Positions 25,356-35,294 are shown, counted from the first letter of the stretch. The stretch is 48,239 nucleotides of DNA from an uncultured Collinsella sp. (GCA_902478365.1 CABSKX010000009.1:1-48239), one strand, 5' to 3'. Notes: generated from the sequence alone by a model not told the origin. Numbers and translations are program-made.

Positions 25356-25418
25356 GGGTACTCCTTAACAAGCAAAACGAATACGCGAGCGCCGTTCATG
25401 TCGGCACCCAACCGTCCG

Positions 25419-25562
25419 CTATTGTCCCACATGCGACAGGGCCCACAGCATCCCAATGCAAAGCACCGCCATCAATCCCGTGCACACGGCAGCGATCACA
25501 GAATCACCCATGCGCCTTCCCAACGACCGCGGCTCACGCACTTGCCCTGCTCCGTACATCAT
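25419..25562 (-). CDS. 47-residue single-span membrane protein (new small gene)
   Basis: The reading frame runs from ATG at 25562 to TAG at 25419. It begins MMYGAGQVREP, has a basic segment (RSLGRRMG), then one hydrophobic span (SVIAAVCTGLMAVLCIGMLW) and a short end SHVGQ. AAGGAGG lies 6 nt upstream of the first ATG, which is unusually strong support for such a short gene. The basic segment before the span predicts an N-inside orientation. No family is recognised and the function is unknown. It is on the same strand as rsmJ, 63 bp upstream. Confidence 0.6.
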   Translation of the reverse strand: MMYGAGQVREPRSLGRRMGDSVIAAVCTGLMAVLCIGMLWALSHVGQ

Positions 25563-25791
25563 GGCTCCTCCTTGAGACCAGCTCCTTGTTACGGCCTCAT
25601 CATCTCAGCGCCGCACATGAGCTGCCATCGATTTGCCTTACAGCTGGCTTTCCTTTTTGAAAGATTGCCCCGCACAGACGAGAAGCGCTTTCTGACACAC
25701 ACGCCGTCACGTTGAACTACAATGTGCTTCACGATATGTGCAGCATATGGGACGCGCCAGACTGGCAGCGCCCGCATTGAAAGGACTACCT

Positions 25792-26193
25792 ATGAGCGCC
25801 GCGCGCAAGACACTCAAAATCCTTGCCCTCATCTATTTTGTTTTGGGCATCGCCAACCTCGTCACTGGAATCGCCGGCGTCGCGACCGGCGGCCTCGATT
25901 CCACGTACGGGTCGAACGCCATGCTCGCCGCGGTCGTGATTATCGCCAAGGGCCTCGTCGATCTCGCCGCGGGCGTTGCGGGCATCAAGGGTGCCAACAA
26001 GCCTTCGCAGGTAGACGGTGCGTTTAAGCTCGGTATTGTTGCCGCGGTCGCCACGCTTGCCAAGGCGGTTCTCACGCTTCCCGCGTTTGGCGGTGACGCC
26101 ATCAACTATGGCGCCTTTGTCATCGTGGTCTACGACCTGTTCTTTGTTCAGCAGGCACACGCCGTTAAGGCCGAGAACAAGGACCGCCTGTAA
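25792..26193 (+). CDS. Small four-span membrane protein of unknown function
   Basis: A 133-residue protein with four probable membrane spans: about residues 8-30, 44-65, 78-98 and 105-122. It has glycine- and alanine-rich spans (LALIYFVLGIANLVTGIAG) and a charged C-terminus (KAENKDRL). ATG 25792 follows AAAGGACT. It stands alone, with a terminator after it. I do not recognise a family; the features fit small integral membrane proteins of actinobacteria. Confidence 0.7.
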   Translation: MSAARKTLKILALIYFVLGIANLVTGIAGVATGGLDSTYGSNAMLAAVVIIAKGLVDLAAGVAGIKGANKPSQVDGAFKLGIVAAVATLAKAVLTLPAFGGDAINYGAFVIVVYDLFFVQQAHAVKAENKDRL

Positions 26194-26231
26194 GCGCTCG
26201 CTTCTCATAACCTCTGCAGCCAAGCAACTAA

Positions 26232-26267
26232 AAAGGGCCAATCGCGCATCTCCGCGGTCGGCCCTTT
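26232..26267 (+). terminator. Terminator after the four-span membrane-protein gene
   Basis: AAAGGGCC with TCGCG pairs with CGCGG and GGCCCTTT around CATCTC, with internal mismatches, and ends in TTTACG. It lies 38 bp after the stop codon. Confidence 0.6.
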
Positions 26268-26284
26268 ACGTTTGCCCAGATAAA

Positions 26285-26319
26285 ACCTACCAAAATAAAC
26301 CTGTCCCTTTTTGGCAGGT
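26285..26319. repeat. Hairpin repeat with TGTCCC core (site D)
   Basis: ACCTACCAAAA pairs with TTTTGGCAGGT with one mismatch, enclosing TAAACCTGTCCC. It is nearly identical to site A at 5627-5661. It lies in the convergent gap next to the rlmA stop. Confidence 0.7.
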
Positions 26320-26321
26320 TG

Positions 26322-27137
26322 TTAGCTGTGGCGGTACTCGGCGATGATGAAGTCGATGTCGGTTTGAAGGGTATCCAAGTTTGCCAGGCGCTCTTTATCG
26401 GCAGGGCGCGTGCGGTAGTAGTACGGCGTCATTTGGAACACCGCCTCGATGTCGGCCTGGGTCTGAAGCGTAATATTCGCAGATACCCGCTGCGTTCCGA
26501 CCAACTCGAGTTCGGTGGTCTTCGGCAGCTTCTCATCGTTAAGGTACGGCGTGTCGTAGAGCACCTCTTTGAGCCCAAAGAGATGACGAGCACCCGGTAC
26601 CACGGTATAGAGTGAACCCTCTGGCGCCAGCACGCGGGCAAATTCGCGCTCGTTAAAGGGAGCGAAGAGCTCGGTCACCATATCGAAGGCGCCATCAGCC
26701 ACGGGGATGTCCTTCATGTTGGCCACGAAGTAGGTCGCATCGCCGCGCTTGGCGGCAAGGCGCACCATCTCTTTGCCCAAATCGAACCCGTAAGCGTCCA
26801 CGCCCGGCACCGCGCCCATGGCACTGGTGTAGTAGCCCTCGCCGCAGCAAATATCGAGCAGCGTCATGGAGCCATTCGTAGACGCGGCGCGCCCAGACGC
26901 CTGTTTGCGCACCAGTTCGACCATCGCATCGCACAACGGCGCATAGTAACCGCGGTTCAAAAAGTCACGACGGCTGCGCGCCTGTGACTTGGGATCGCCC
27001 ATAGAGTCGCCGCTCTTGGACGAGCGCAGTAGGTACAGATAGCCCTCGCGCGCACGGTCAAACCGGTGTCCGCCCGCGCATGCAGCACCGCGCTCGTTAT
27101 CCGCCAGTGGCTCATGGCAAACGGGACACAACAACAT
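26322..27137 (-). CDS. rlmA: 23S rRNA (guanine-N1) methyltransferase, RlmA type
   Basis: A 271-residue methyltransferase of the RlmA/RrmA family, which methylates G745 or G748 of 23S rRNA. The N-terminal zinc site is CPVCHEPL and CAGGHRFD, then the linker with FLNRGYYAPL, then the SAM motif LLDICCGEGYY (about residues 92-102). The C-terminal part with MTPYYYRTRPADKE is also family-typical. In tylosin-type producers the homologue gives macrolide resistance; here it is presumably housekeeping. The ATG is at 27137. The stop is flanked by the repeat at 26285-26319. Confidence 0.85.
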   Translation of the reverse strand: MLLCPVCHEPLADNERGAACAGGHRFDRAREGYLYLLRSSKSGDSMGDPKSQARSRRDFLNRGYYAPLCDAMVELVRKQASGRAASTNGSMTLLDICCGEGYYTSAMGAVPGVDAYGFDLGKEMVRLAAKRGDATYFVANMKDIPVADGAFDMVTELFAPFNEREFARVLAPEGSLYTVVPGARHLFGLKEVLYDTPYLNDEKLPKTTELELVGTQRVSANITLQTQADIEAVFQMTPYYYRTRPADKERLANLDTLQTDIDFIIAEYRHS

Positions 27138-27193
27138 GGCAACTCCTTAGCGCGAACAACACAACGCCCACCATTGTCGCACGCCTTCCCCAC

Positions 27194-27251
27194 CTAGTCA
27201 TTGGGGACGTTCTTGAAGGACTAGTCGTTTAAGAACGTCCCCAATGACTAG
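27194..27251. repeat. 21-bp perfect inverted repeat with GGGACGTTC core (site E)
   Basis: CTAGTCATTGGGGACGTTCTT and its exact complement are separated by a 16-nt loop that itself contains GACTAGTC. It lies in the divergent gap between rlmA and the MATE gene. It is the longest perfect stem of the family and is placed where a promoter, not a terminator, is expected. Confidence 0.8.
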
Positions 27252-27315
27252 TCGATTAGGAGTATCATCATCTGCGCAAATAAGCACGAAAGAGCATATT
27301 AGAGATTGAGAGCGT

Positions 27316-28698
27316 ATGGCTGACACCGTATCTAAGCACATTGACATGACCACCGGCTCGCTGTGGCGCAATATTCCCCTGTTCGCCTTCCCCGTGGCCG
27401 CCACGAGCATCTTGGAGCAGCTGTCGAACCTCATCGCCACGGTCATCATCGGTAATTTCTCGGGCGACCAGGGAACCCTCGCCATGGCGGCGGTCGGCTC
27501 CAATGTTCCGCTTACCAGTCTTATGCTCAACCTGTTTATTGGCATGTCGCTTGGCTCCAACGTGGTCATCGCCAACGCTATCGGCCGCAACGATCAGAAC
27601 ATGGTCAAACGCGCCGTCCATACCTCGATTTTAATGGCGCTCGTGGGCTTTGTCGTCATCGCGCTGGGCGAGATCTTTGCCGAGCCCATGCTCGCCGCGC
27701 TCAACGTTCCTGCCGAAACCATGCCGCTCGCTTCGCTCTACCTGCGCGTCTTTTTGCTCAGCATGCCCTCGATCTTGCTCTACAACTTTGAGGCCGCGAT
27801 CTTCCGCTCCGTCGGCATCACCCGCATGCCGCTGCAGGCGCTTGCCGTGTCCACCGTCCTCAACATTGGCCTGGATCTCATCTTTGTCCCCATACTCCAC
27901 TGGGGTGTCGCGGGCGTCGCCATCGCCACCGCCATCGCCTACACCGTCAGCGCCACCACACTCTTTATCCGCCTGCTCAAGACCGACTCCGTCGTCCGCG
28001 TCACCCCACGCGACTTGGCTATCGACCCCGTCGCCCTCAAGCGCATCGTCAAGATCGGCCTGCCCGCCGGCATCCAAAGCGCCGTCTTTGCCGTCGCCAA
28101 CATCATCATCCAGTCTGCCATCAACAGCCTGGGCACCGAGGTCATGGCGGCATCGAGCGCCGCCATGAGCCTGGAGTACGTGTGCTACAACCTGCTCAAC
28201 AGCTTTAGCCAGGCTTGCACCACCTTTGTGGGACAAAACCACGGTGCCCGCCAGATCGACCGCTGCACCAAAACGCTCAAAGTCTGCCTGGTCGAAGGCG
28301 GTATCGTTGCACTCACCACAATTATCGTTATTGTCGGTCTGGGGCGCGAGATCCTATCGCTGTTCAACAGCGACCCCAACATCGTCTCGATCGGCTATAT
28401 CCGCGTGTGCTCGATCTTCCCGGCGTACGCCTTTAGCATGTTCTACGAAAACATGTCAGGCTACCTGCGCGGCTTTGGCATCTCGCTCACGCCCGCCCTC
28501 ATCACCATGATCTGCGTCTGCGGCATCCGCTTCTATTGGGTGTTCTGTGTGTTCCCGCACTTCCGCACCTTTGCGAACATCATGATGGTCTACCCCATCA
28601 GCCTGGGCACCACGGCATTCTTTATGGTCGTGGCGGTATTGCTCTGCCACCCGGCACGCACCTATCGCGCCACCAAAGCCAAAGCGACAGCCCGCTAA
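27316..28698 (+). CDS. MATE-family multidrug/cation antiporter
   Basis: A 460-residue protein with about 12 membrane spans, the usual MATE layout and length. It starts with the family-typical NIPLFAFPVAATSILEQL, has the internal duplication of two six-span halves, and an aromatic-rich C-terminal half. It exports cationic drugs or metabolites using a sodium or proton gradient; the substrate is unknown. The start is ATG at 27316; the ribosome site (GAGAG) is weak. The gene lies opposite the 21-bp inverted repeat. No local regulator is evident. Confidence 0.88.
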   Translation: MADTVSKHIDMTTGSLWRNIPLFAFPVAATSILEQLSNLIATVIIGNFSGDQGTLAMAAVGSNVPLTSLMLNLFIGMSLGSNVVIANAIGRNDQNMVKRAVHTSILMALVGFVVIALGEIFAEPMLAALNVPAETMPLASLYLRVFLLSMPSILLYNFEAAIFRSVGITRMPLQALAVSTVLNIGLDLIFVPILHWGVAGVAIATAIAYTVSATTLFIRLLKTDSVVRVTPRDLAIDPVALKRIVKIGLPAGIQSAVFAVANIIIQSAINSLGTEVMAASSAAMSLEYVCYNLLNSFSQACTTFVGQNHGARQIDRCTKTLKVCLVEGGIVALTTIIVIVGLGREILSLFNSDPNIVSIGYIRVCSIFPAYAFSMFYENMSGYLRGFGISLTPALITMICVCGIRFYWVFCVFPHFRTFANIMMVYPISLGTTAFFMVVAVLLCHPARTYRATKAKATAR

Positions 28699-28725
28699 AC
28701 ACCGCACTCAACGCCACGCCAGTCA

Positions 28726-29592
28726 TTAATTGACAATATGCGAGCTCATATAGTCGATAAAGCGCCTCGTGGCGATGGGCATGGTATCCCAGCTGCGCCA
28801 GGCGGCCACCACGTCGCGCGAGGGGGCATGCACGATGGGCCGCACGCGAATATCGGCCCGCATGCCCTCCACAGTACGACGGTAGAGCATGCTCACGCCC
28901 AGGCCCTCCTCCACCATCGCCATGATGGTGTAGTCATCGGTCACCTCACTCGTCACGTGCGGCGACAGCCCATGCGTTGCGAATGCATCGAGCACCAGAC
29001 TCTGTTCGCCCTCATCCAGCAGCACAAACGGCTCGGACGCCAGGTCGGCAAGTGTCACCTTTTCCTTTGCCGTCAGCGGATGCTCGGCCGGCAACAATGC
29101 TACCAACTCGTCGTGATAGACGACGCGCTTCTCGAGCCCAGCGGTAAATCCGCGTGCCGTAAAACAAAAATCAACCACGCCATCGTGCACCCATTGAGCG
29201 TTGCGCGTGTAATCGCCCTGTTTGAGGGTGAAGCGTACGCCCGGGTGCAGCGCACCAAAGTCGCGGATCACACGCGGCAGCACGGTACGACTCACGTTAG
29301 TAAACGTCGCGATGCGAATATCGGTCGACGAAAGCCCCAGCAGCTCCTGGCGCTTGCCCTCGAGCTCGACCTCGGCGGTCACAATCTGGCGCAGGTACGG
29401 CAGATATTGTTTACCGTCGCGCGTAAGCGAAACGCCCTGCTTACCGCGCTCGATAAGTGTGGTGCCCAGCTCGCGCTCGAGCGCCTTGACGGCCTGGCTC
29501 ACCGCACTTTGCGTATAGCCCAACTCGTCCGCCGCGGCCTTAAGACTGCCGCGATCGACCACCATACAAACAATCTGATACCGCGATGCCAT
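28726..29592 (-). CDS. LysR-family transcriptional regulator divergent from an EamA transporter
   Basis: A 288-residue LysR protein. The N-terminal helix-turn-helix region includes RGSLKAAADELGYTQSAVSQ and VKALERELGTTLIERG (about residues 14-49); the remainder is the effector domain. ATG 29592 follows GGAGG. It is divergent from the EamA transporter gene at 29749, with a dyad in the 156-bp gap. That arrangement suggests it controls the transporter, which is the usual LysR pattern. The inducer cannot be predicted. Confidence 0.88.
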   Translation of the reverse strand: MASRYQIVCMVVDRGSLKAAADELGYTQSAVSQAVKALERELGTTLIERGKQGVSLTRDGKQYLPYLRQIVTAEVELEGKRQELLGLSSTDIRIATFTNVSRTVLPRVIRDFGALHPGVRFTLKQGDYTRNAQWVHDGVVDFCFTARGFTAGLEKRVVYHDELVALLPAEHPLTAKEKVTLADLASEPFVLLDEGEQSLVLDAFATHGLSPHVTSEVTDDYTIMAMVEEGLGVSMLYRRTVEGMRADIRVRPIVHAPSRDVVAAWRSWDTMPIATRRFIDYMSSHIVN

Positions 29593-29649
29593 CGTGCCTC
29601 CACATCAATGCAGCCGTAAAACGTTTTGCCAGGGTTTTTCTGTCACATT

Positions 29650-29668
29650 AGTATTTCTTAATCATACT
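29650..29668. promoter_or_regulatory. Candidate LysR operator in the LysR / EamA gap
   Basis: AGTAT and ATACT form an inverted repeat with a 9-nt AT-rich spacer, midway between the divergent start codons. This resembles LysR-type interrupted dyads. Evidence is positional only. Confidence 0.4.
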
Positions 29669-29748
29669 GAAGATACATTCGCTTTACTACATCCAAATCT
29701 GGGAGCAGAATCCTTTGTGCGAAACCGTTCTGTAACAAAAGGAGTCCC

Positions 29749-30651
29749 ATGGATCGCAAAAAAGCAATCGCGCTCTCATTTTCCGTTCCCGTCGCATGGG
29801 GCTTTTCGTATCCCCTCATGAAGATCGGCATGGACAGCATGAACGCCACGAGCATCGTCGCGCTGCGCTGTATCATCGCCTTTGCGGCTTGCCTGCTGCT
29901 CTTCCACAAGCACGCGTTGCGCATCAACCGTGACCTTATGGTCCGCGCCGCCATCATCGGCGCCATTATGGCAACCGAGCTCACCTGCATGTGCCTGGGC
30001 TCCAGCCTCACCTCCGCCTCCACTGCCGGCTTTTTGCAGAGCCTGACGGTCGTGATCGTGCCGTTTGCCAACGCCGCCCTGCTGCGCCGCGCACCCGAAC
30101 GCAAAGTGCTCGTCGGCACTGCCATCGTCACCTGCGGTATGTTGCTGCTCTCGGGCGCCGACTTCACCAGCCTGAACCCGGGCGCGCTCATCATGTTGTT
30201 CTCCGCCTTTGTCTACGCCGGGCACATCATTGTCGCCAAGCGGTTTGTCGAAGAAGTCAATCCGCTTGCTCTGGGCGTTTGGCAGCTGGGCTTTGGCGGC
30301 TTGTTCTCGGGCATCGCCGCATTCACCTTTGGCGGCTTCACGCTTCCCAGTACGCCCAGCGAGATCGTGGTCGTCGTTGCGCTCGCACTCATCTGCTCTG
30401 CCTACGGCTTTATCACCCAGACGCTCGTGCAGCCCCACGTGCCTGCCGAGACCACCGGCTTCGCCTTCTCGCTCGAGCCAGTCTGCTCCGCCGTCTTCTC
30501 GTTCTTCCTGGTCGGCGAGGTCCTGAGCCCCATCGCCTTCTTTGGTGCCGCTCTCATCCTCACCGGCGTCATGGCGGCAACCGTGCAGCTCCCGCGCCTT
30601 CGCGCGCATGGACAAGCTCGCATGGCAGGAGCGCCCGAGCGCGTCTCGTAG
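29749..30651 (+). CDS. EamA/DMT-family transporter
   Basis: A 300-residue protein with about ten membrane spans, of the drug/metabolite transporter superfamily. The N-terminus SVPVAWGFSYPLMKIGMDSM and the second-half start VVVVALALICSAYGFITQTLVQ fit EamA domains. It likely exports a metabolite or amino acid. ATG 29749 follows AAAAGGAG. The divergent LysR gene is the probable regulator. The C-terminal end is short and basic (RAHGQARMAG). Confidence 0.85.
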   Translation: MDRKKAIALSFSVPVAWGFSYPLMKIGMDSMNATSIVALRCIIAFAACLLLFHKHALRINRDLMVRAAIIGAIMATELTCMCLGSSLTSASTAGFLQSLTVVIVPFANAALLRRAPERKVLVGTAIVTCGMLLLSGADFTSLNPGALIMLFSAFVYAGHIIVAKRFVEEVNPLALGVWQLGFGGLFSGIAAFTFGGFTLPSTPSEIVVVVALALICSAYGFITQTLVQPHVPAETTGFAFSLEPVCSAVFSFFLVGEVLSPIAFFGAALILTGVMAATVQLPRLRAHGQARMAGAPERVS

Positions 30652-30739
30652 ACCCCGCTCCTTATGCAGCCCCGACATAAAGGCAACCGGTGCGCCTTTA
30701 CAATAGATGCGAACAGAGCATCTGCCATAAAGGAGCCCC

Positions 30740-31465
30740 ATGGACACCGCAACTCGCGACCGCAACATAACAACTTGGCTGGGCGATGCGCCGCAGCCGG
30801 TACGTGACACTACGAACCGGCTGCTCGAGCGCATCGCCCTTTTGCGTGCCGAGCAGACTATCTACCCGGCACAAGACGACATCCTCAATGCCCTCGCCTA
30901 CACGCCGGCCGACCAGGTCAAGGTTGTCATCTTGGGTCAAGACCCCTATCACGGACCCAACCAGGCCATGGGGCTGTCGTTCTCGGTCCCCGCGACGCAA
31001 ACCAAGTTGCCGCCGAGCCTGCGCAATATTTACAAGGAACTCAATGCCGATCTGGGCTACCCCATTCCCGCCACAGGAGACCTAACGCCATGGGCACAAC
31101 AGGGCGTCCTGCTCCTCAACACTACGCTCACCGTGCGCGAGCATGCCGCGAACTCGCACGCCAAGCTGGGCTGGAGCACGCTCACCGACTACGTTATCGA
31201 ACGCTGCTGCCAGCTGCCCCAGCCGGTCGTCTTTTTGGCATGGGGCCGCTTTGCCCAGCAGATGGTCGAAGGCAAGCTCGCCGCAATCGGCGCGGGCAAG
31301 GCAACCGGCAAGTTCTGCCTGGCCTCTACGCACCCCTCGCCGCTTTCGGCCAACCGTGCCACGGCAGAACTCCCCGCTTTTATGGGGTCGCGCCCCTTCT
31401 CCGCTGCCAATCGGCTACTCGAACAGCACGGCTCGACCCCCGTCAACTGGACTTGCCTCAGCTAA
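30740..31465 (+). CDS. ung: Uracil-DNA glycosylase
   Basis: A 241-residue family-1 uracil-DNA glycosylase that removes uracil from DNA. The water-activating loop is GQDPYHGPNQAMGLSFSV (about residues 68-85), with the catalytic Asp, and the Leu-loop motif HPSPLSA is present near residue 193. ATG 30740 follows AAAGGAG. The length is normal. A strong terminator follows at 31481. Confidence 0.95.
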   Translation: MDTATRDRNITTWLGDAPQPVRDTTNRLLERIALLRAEQTIYPAQDDILNALAYTPADQVKVVILGQDPYHGPNQAMGLSFSVPATQTKLPPSLRNIYKELNADLGYPIPATGDLTPWAQQGVLLLNTTLTVREHAANSHAKLGWSTLTDYVIERCCQLPQPVVFLAWGRFAQQMVEGKLAAIGAGKATGKFCLASTHPSPLSANRATAELPAFMGSRPFSAANRLLEQHGSTPVNWTCLS

Positions 31466-31480
31466 AAATCGATACATCAA

Positions 31481-31514
31481 AAACGCGCCCGACGGCTTTC
31501 CATCGGGCGCGTTT
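31481..31514. terminator. Terminator between ung and the convergent SDR gene
   Basis: AAACGCGCCCGA pairs perfectly with TCGGGCGCGTTT around CGGCTTTCCA. Both flanks give short T or A runs, so it can serve ung and the SDR gene. Confidence 0.85.
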
Positions 31515-31515
31515 C

Positions 31516-32196
31516 CTATTCGGGCCAAATAAATTGTGTGCGGCCGGCCTCGCCGCCATCGATCAGCAGGCTCTGCCCGGTCATAAACCGGTTGGTCACG
31601 CCCACAAAGTAGATCCACTCGGCGATCTCTTGGGCGGTGGCCCAGCGTTTAAGCGGCGTGAGCTCCATAATCTGGTTCCACAGGTGCTCGTCTTCCATCA
31701 CGCAACGGTTGAGCGGCGTGATAACGCCACCCGGGTCCACACTGTTGGCGAGGGCCTGCGGCGCCAGACGGTTTGCAAGGCTCTTGGTGTAGGCGATAAC
31801 GCCACCCTTGCTGGCGGCATAGGCGGGAAACTCCGATCCCGTATGTCCGCTCGCCGACCCCACATTGACCACGGATTTGATAGCCAGTGTCGGCTTGGCG
31901 GCAAGCCCCTCCCCCACAAAGGCGTAGTGCTCGGTCACGTTGATGGTGCCACGCAGGTTGGCAGCAATATCGTCGGCCGAATCCTGCGTACCGGCAACGT
32001 TCACGATTACCTGGGGTTCAAGATCGCCTGGAAACGAGTCCGGCTCGCGTACATCAACGATCAGATGGCGGTAGCGCTCGTGTTCGACCGCCGCCGGCAG
32101 CAGATCAAAGCCCACGACCTCGTGGCCCTCGTCCAAAAAGCGCTGCACGCACGCGGCTCCGATACCGCCCGAAGCGCCCGTGATCAAAACCCGCAT
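31516..32196 (-). CDS. Short-chain dehydrogenase/reductase
   Basis: A 226-residue classical SDR. The nucleotide-binding loop is TGASGGIG (about residues 7-14), NVAG replaces the usual NNAG, the catalytic Ser is in NVGSASG, and the YAASK motif supplies Tyr and Lys. The C-terminal IDGGE block is typical. It oxidises or reduces a hydroxy or keto group with NAD(P)H; the substrate is unknown. It starts 9 nt after the VUT transporter stop, so both are probably in one transcript. Confidence 0.88.
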   Translation of the reverse strand: MRVLITGASGGIGAACVQRFLDEGHEVVGFDLLPAAVEHERYRHLIVDVREPDSFPGDLEPQVIVNVAGTQDSADDIAANLRGTINVTEHYAFVGEGLAAKPTLAIKSVVNVGSASGHTGSEFPAYAASKGGVIAYTKSLANRLAPQALANSVDPGGVITPLNRCVMEDEHLWNQIMELTPLKRWATAQEIAEWIYFVGVTNRFMTGQSLLIDGGEAGRTQFIWPE

Positions 32197-32205
32197 ACTT
32201 GCTCC

Positions 32206-32928
32206 TTAGGCGGTTGCGTGGCGCTCGAGGTACTCGGCGCCCACATTCTCACGCTCCCAGCCACGCACGACCTTGTAGCCCACGGGGCTCAAGAAGACCT
32301 CGCACAGCAGCTCGGCGACGGCACCCGTCAGCGAGCACATAAGGACCTGCACCCAGGTCCAACCAAAGAACGTGTGGCTCACCACAATGGCAAAGACCAG
32401 GTTGTCGATAAACTGGCCAACGCCCGTAGACACATAGGAGCGGAAGGCGAAGCTCGCAAAGTTATTCTTTTTGAGCATACGGCCGAGCGACTGGTTGAGC
32501 GTGGAGTTAACCACGGCAGAAACGAGCATTGCCAGCGAAGAGCCCAACACCACGTACCAGGTGCCGCCGATGGTGGCGTTAAGGGCGTTGTTGACCTCGA
32601 TCATGCCCGTGTCGTAGTAAGCGCCCCACATGCCGGGCGTGAGCGAGCACGCCCAAAAGCACAGGCTGACAGCGAGGTTGACCAGCAGCGCGAGGATAGA
32701 GATTTTGATGGACGCCTTGGCGCCAAAACGCTTGCAGATCATGTCCTGGCACAAAAAAGAAACCCAGCTCACCACAAAGCCGCAGTCGAGTGCCAGATAC
32801 GGCAGGCTGATAAGCTCTTTGTTGGCCAGCAGGTTCATCATGATGACGCTCACGAAAAACAGCGAAACCGTTGCCGCGGGAATGCTCCGCAGCAGGACCT
32901 TGTAGTCCTCCATGACCTTCTTGATCAT
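32206..32928 (-). CDS. VUT-family (YhhQ/DUF165) transporter, putative queuosine-precursor importer
   Basis: A 240-residue membrane protein with six to seven probable spans. It belongs to the vitamin-uptake-transporter family whose YhhQ member imports queuosine precursors; the substrate here is inferred. Family marks are MMNLLANKELISLP near the start, the LDCGFVVSWVSFLCQDM block and the C-terminal GQFIDNLVFAI region. ATG 32928 follows AAGGAGG. The leader can form a hairpin plus pseudoknot. A basic C-terminal tail (GWERENVGAEYLERH) is cytoplasmic. The SDR gene follows after 9 nt. Confidence 0.8.
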   Translation of the reverse strand: MIKKVMEDYKVLLRSIPAATVSLFFVSVIMMNLLANKELISLPYLALDCGFVVSWVSFLCQDMICKRFGAKASIKISILALLVNLAVSLCFWACSLTPGMWGAYYDTGMIEVNNALNATIGGTWYVVLGSSLAMLVSAVVNSTLNQSLGRMLKKNNFASFAFRSYVSTGVGQFIDNLVFAIVVSHTFFGWTWVQVLMCSLTGAVAELLCEVFLSPVGYKVVRGWERENVGAEYLERHATA

Positions 32929-32936
32929 TATGTCCT

Positions 32937-32984
32937 CCTTTGGTTTTAGGTTTAACGAGCAGGATATCGGACCCGAACTGCTCG
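32937..32984 (-). promoter_or_regulatory. Structured leader of the VUT gene, possible preQ1-like element
   Basis: On the minus strand CGAGCAG pairs perfectly with CTGCTCG around TTCGGGTCCGATATC. The tail that follows, TTAAACCTAAAACC, runs into AAAGGAGG and could pair its ACC with the loop GGT. Hairpin, A-rich tail and overlap with the ribosome site are the layout of preQ1-type switches, but the known consensus is not matched, so the call is tentative. Confidence 0.3.
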
Positions 32985-33044
32985 GACGCCCCGGTCTTGA
33001 GACGACGGTGGGTATGATAGCCGCTCGCGCGGCATAAGGCAAAC

Positions 33045-33080
33045 AAACGGCGCGGCAGCCCCGCAGGGCCACCGCGCCGA
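33045..33080 (-). terminator. Terminator of prfC
   Basis: On the minus strand CGGCGCGGTGGCCC pairs with GGGGCTGCCGCGCCG, with minor mismatches, and ends in TTTGTTT. It lies a few bases after the prfC stop. Confidence 0.8.
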
Positions 33081-33084
33081 TGCG

Positions 33085-34698
<1,614 letters not shown>

Positions 34699-34837
34699 GC
34701 GGATCCTTTCTTGCGTTCTATATGCATTACGTCGATGTAACTGCCCTATTGTAGCCGTGAAACCTCGCCATAGGGCACCTATCAGGACAAATTCATCAGT
34801 TGGGGTCTGGGTAGCCGGCTTAATCCGTATTTGCCTC

Positions 34838-34869
34838 TTGCATAACTGTGCATAGTATATATACTGTGC
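34838..34869 (+). promoter_or_regulatory. Promoter with overlapping palindromic operator for the GntR-ABC operon
   Basis: TTGCAT (34838-34843) and TATACT (34860-34865) are spaced 16 nt as -35 and -10. AGTATATATACT (34854-34865) is a perfect 12-bp palindrome covering the -10, and it extends to 34850-34869 with one mismatched pair. A second AT-rich motif, GGTTATATACAC, follows at about 34875. Autorepression by the GntR protein is the natural reading. Confidence 0.55.
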
Positions 34870-34913
34870 TTACCGGTTATATACACGTGTAGCCCAACAG
34901 CTAAGGAGCCGCT

Positions 34914-35294
34914 GTGGACATTATCCTATCCAATTCGAGCGACAAGCCCATCTACGAGCAGATATCCTCGCAGGTCAAAGCTCAAATCCTTTCGGGCACG
35001 CTCGCCGCGGGAGCCAAACTCCCCAGCATCCGCGCACTCGCGAGCGACCTGGGCGTGAGCGTCATCACCACCAAGCGCGCCTACGCCGATCTGGAGCAGC
35101 TCGGGTTTATCTGCACCGTGCAGGGCAAGGGCTGTTTTGTCGCCGAGGGCAACCAAGAGCTCTTGCGCGAAAACCAGCTCTGCCATATCGAAGAGCTGCT
35201 TACGCAGGCGGCAGAACAAGCCGAAGCCCTGGGCGTCACGCGCGACAAACTGCACGAGATGCTCGACCTGGTAGCCCCCGAAACCATGCAGTAG
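34914..35294 (+). CDS. GntR-family regulator, YtrA subfamily
   Basis: A 126-residue repressor of the short YtrA type. The winged helix-turn-helix contains KPIYEQISSQVKAQILSG and LPSIRALASDLGVSVITTKRAY (about residues 11-57); the C-terminal remainder is a short dimerisation helix rather than a ligand domain. The start is GTG at 34914, after AAGGAG. It is the first gene of an operon with an ABC ATPase and a permease, and its operator probably overlaps the promoter at 34838-34869. Such repressors often respond to cell-envelope antibiotics. Confidence 0.88.
   Translation: MDIILSNSSDKPIYEQISSQVKAQILSGTLAAGAKLPSIRALASDLGVSVITTKRAYADLEQLGFICTVQGKGCFVAEGNQELLRENQLCHIEELLTQAAEQAEALGVTRDKLHEMLDLVAPETMQ

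Noticed and set aside
31090..32949. A 619-codon frame opposite the SDR and VUT genes
   Set aside because: It covers ung in another frame and the reverse of two recognised genes, has no motifs and no ribosome site.
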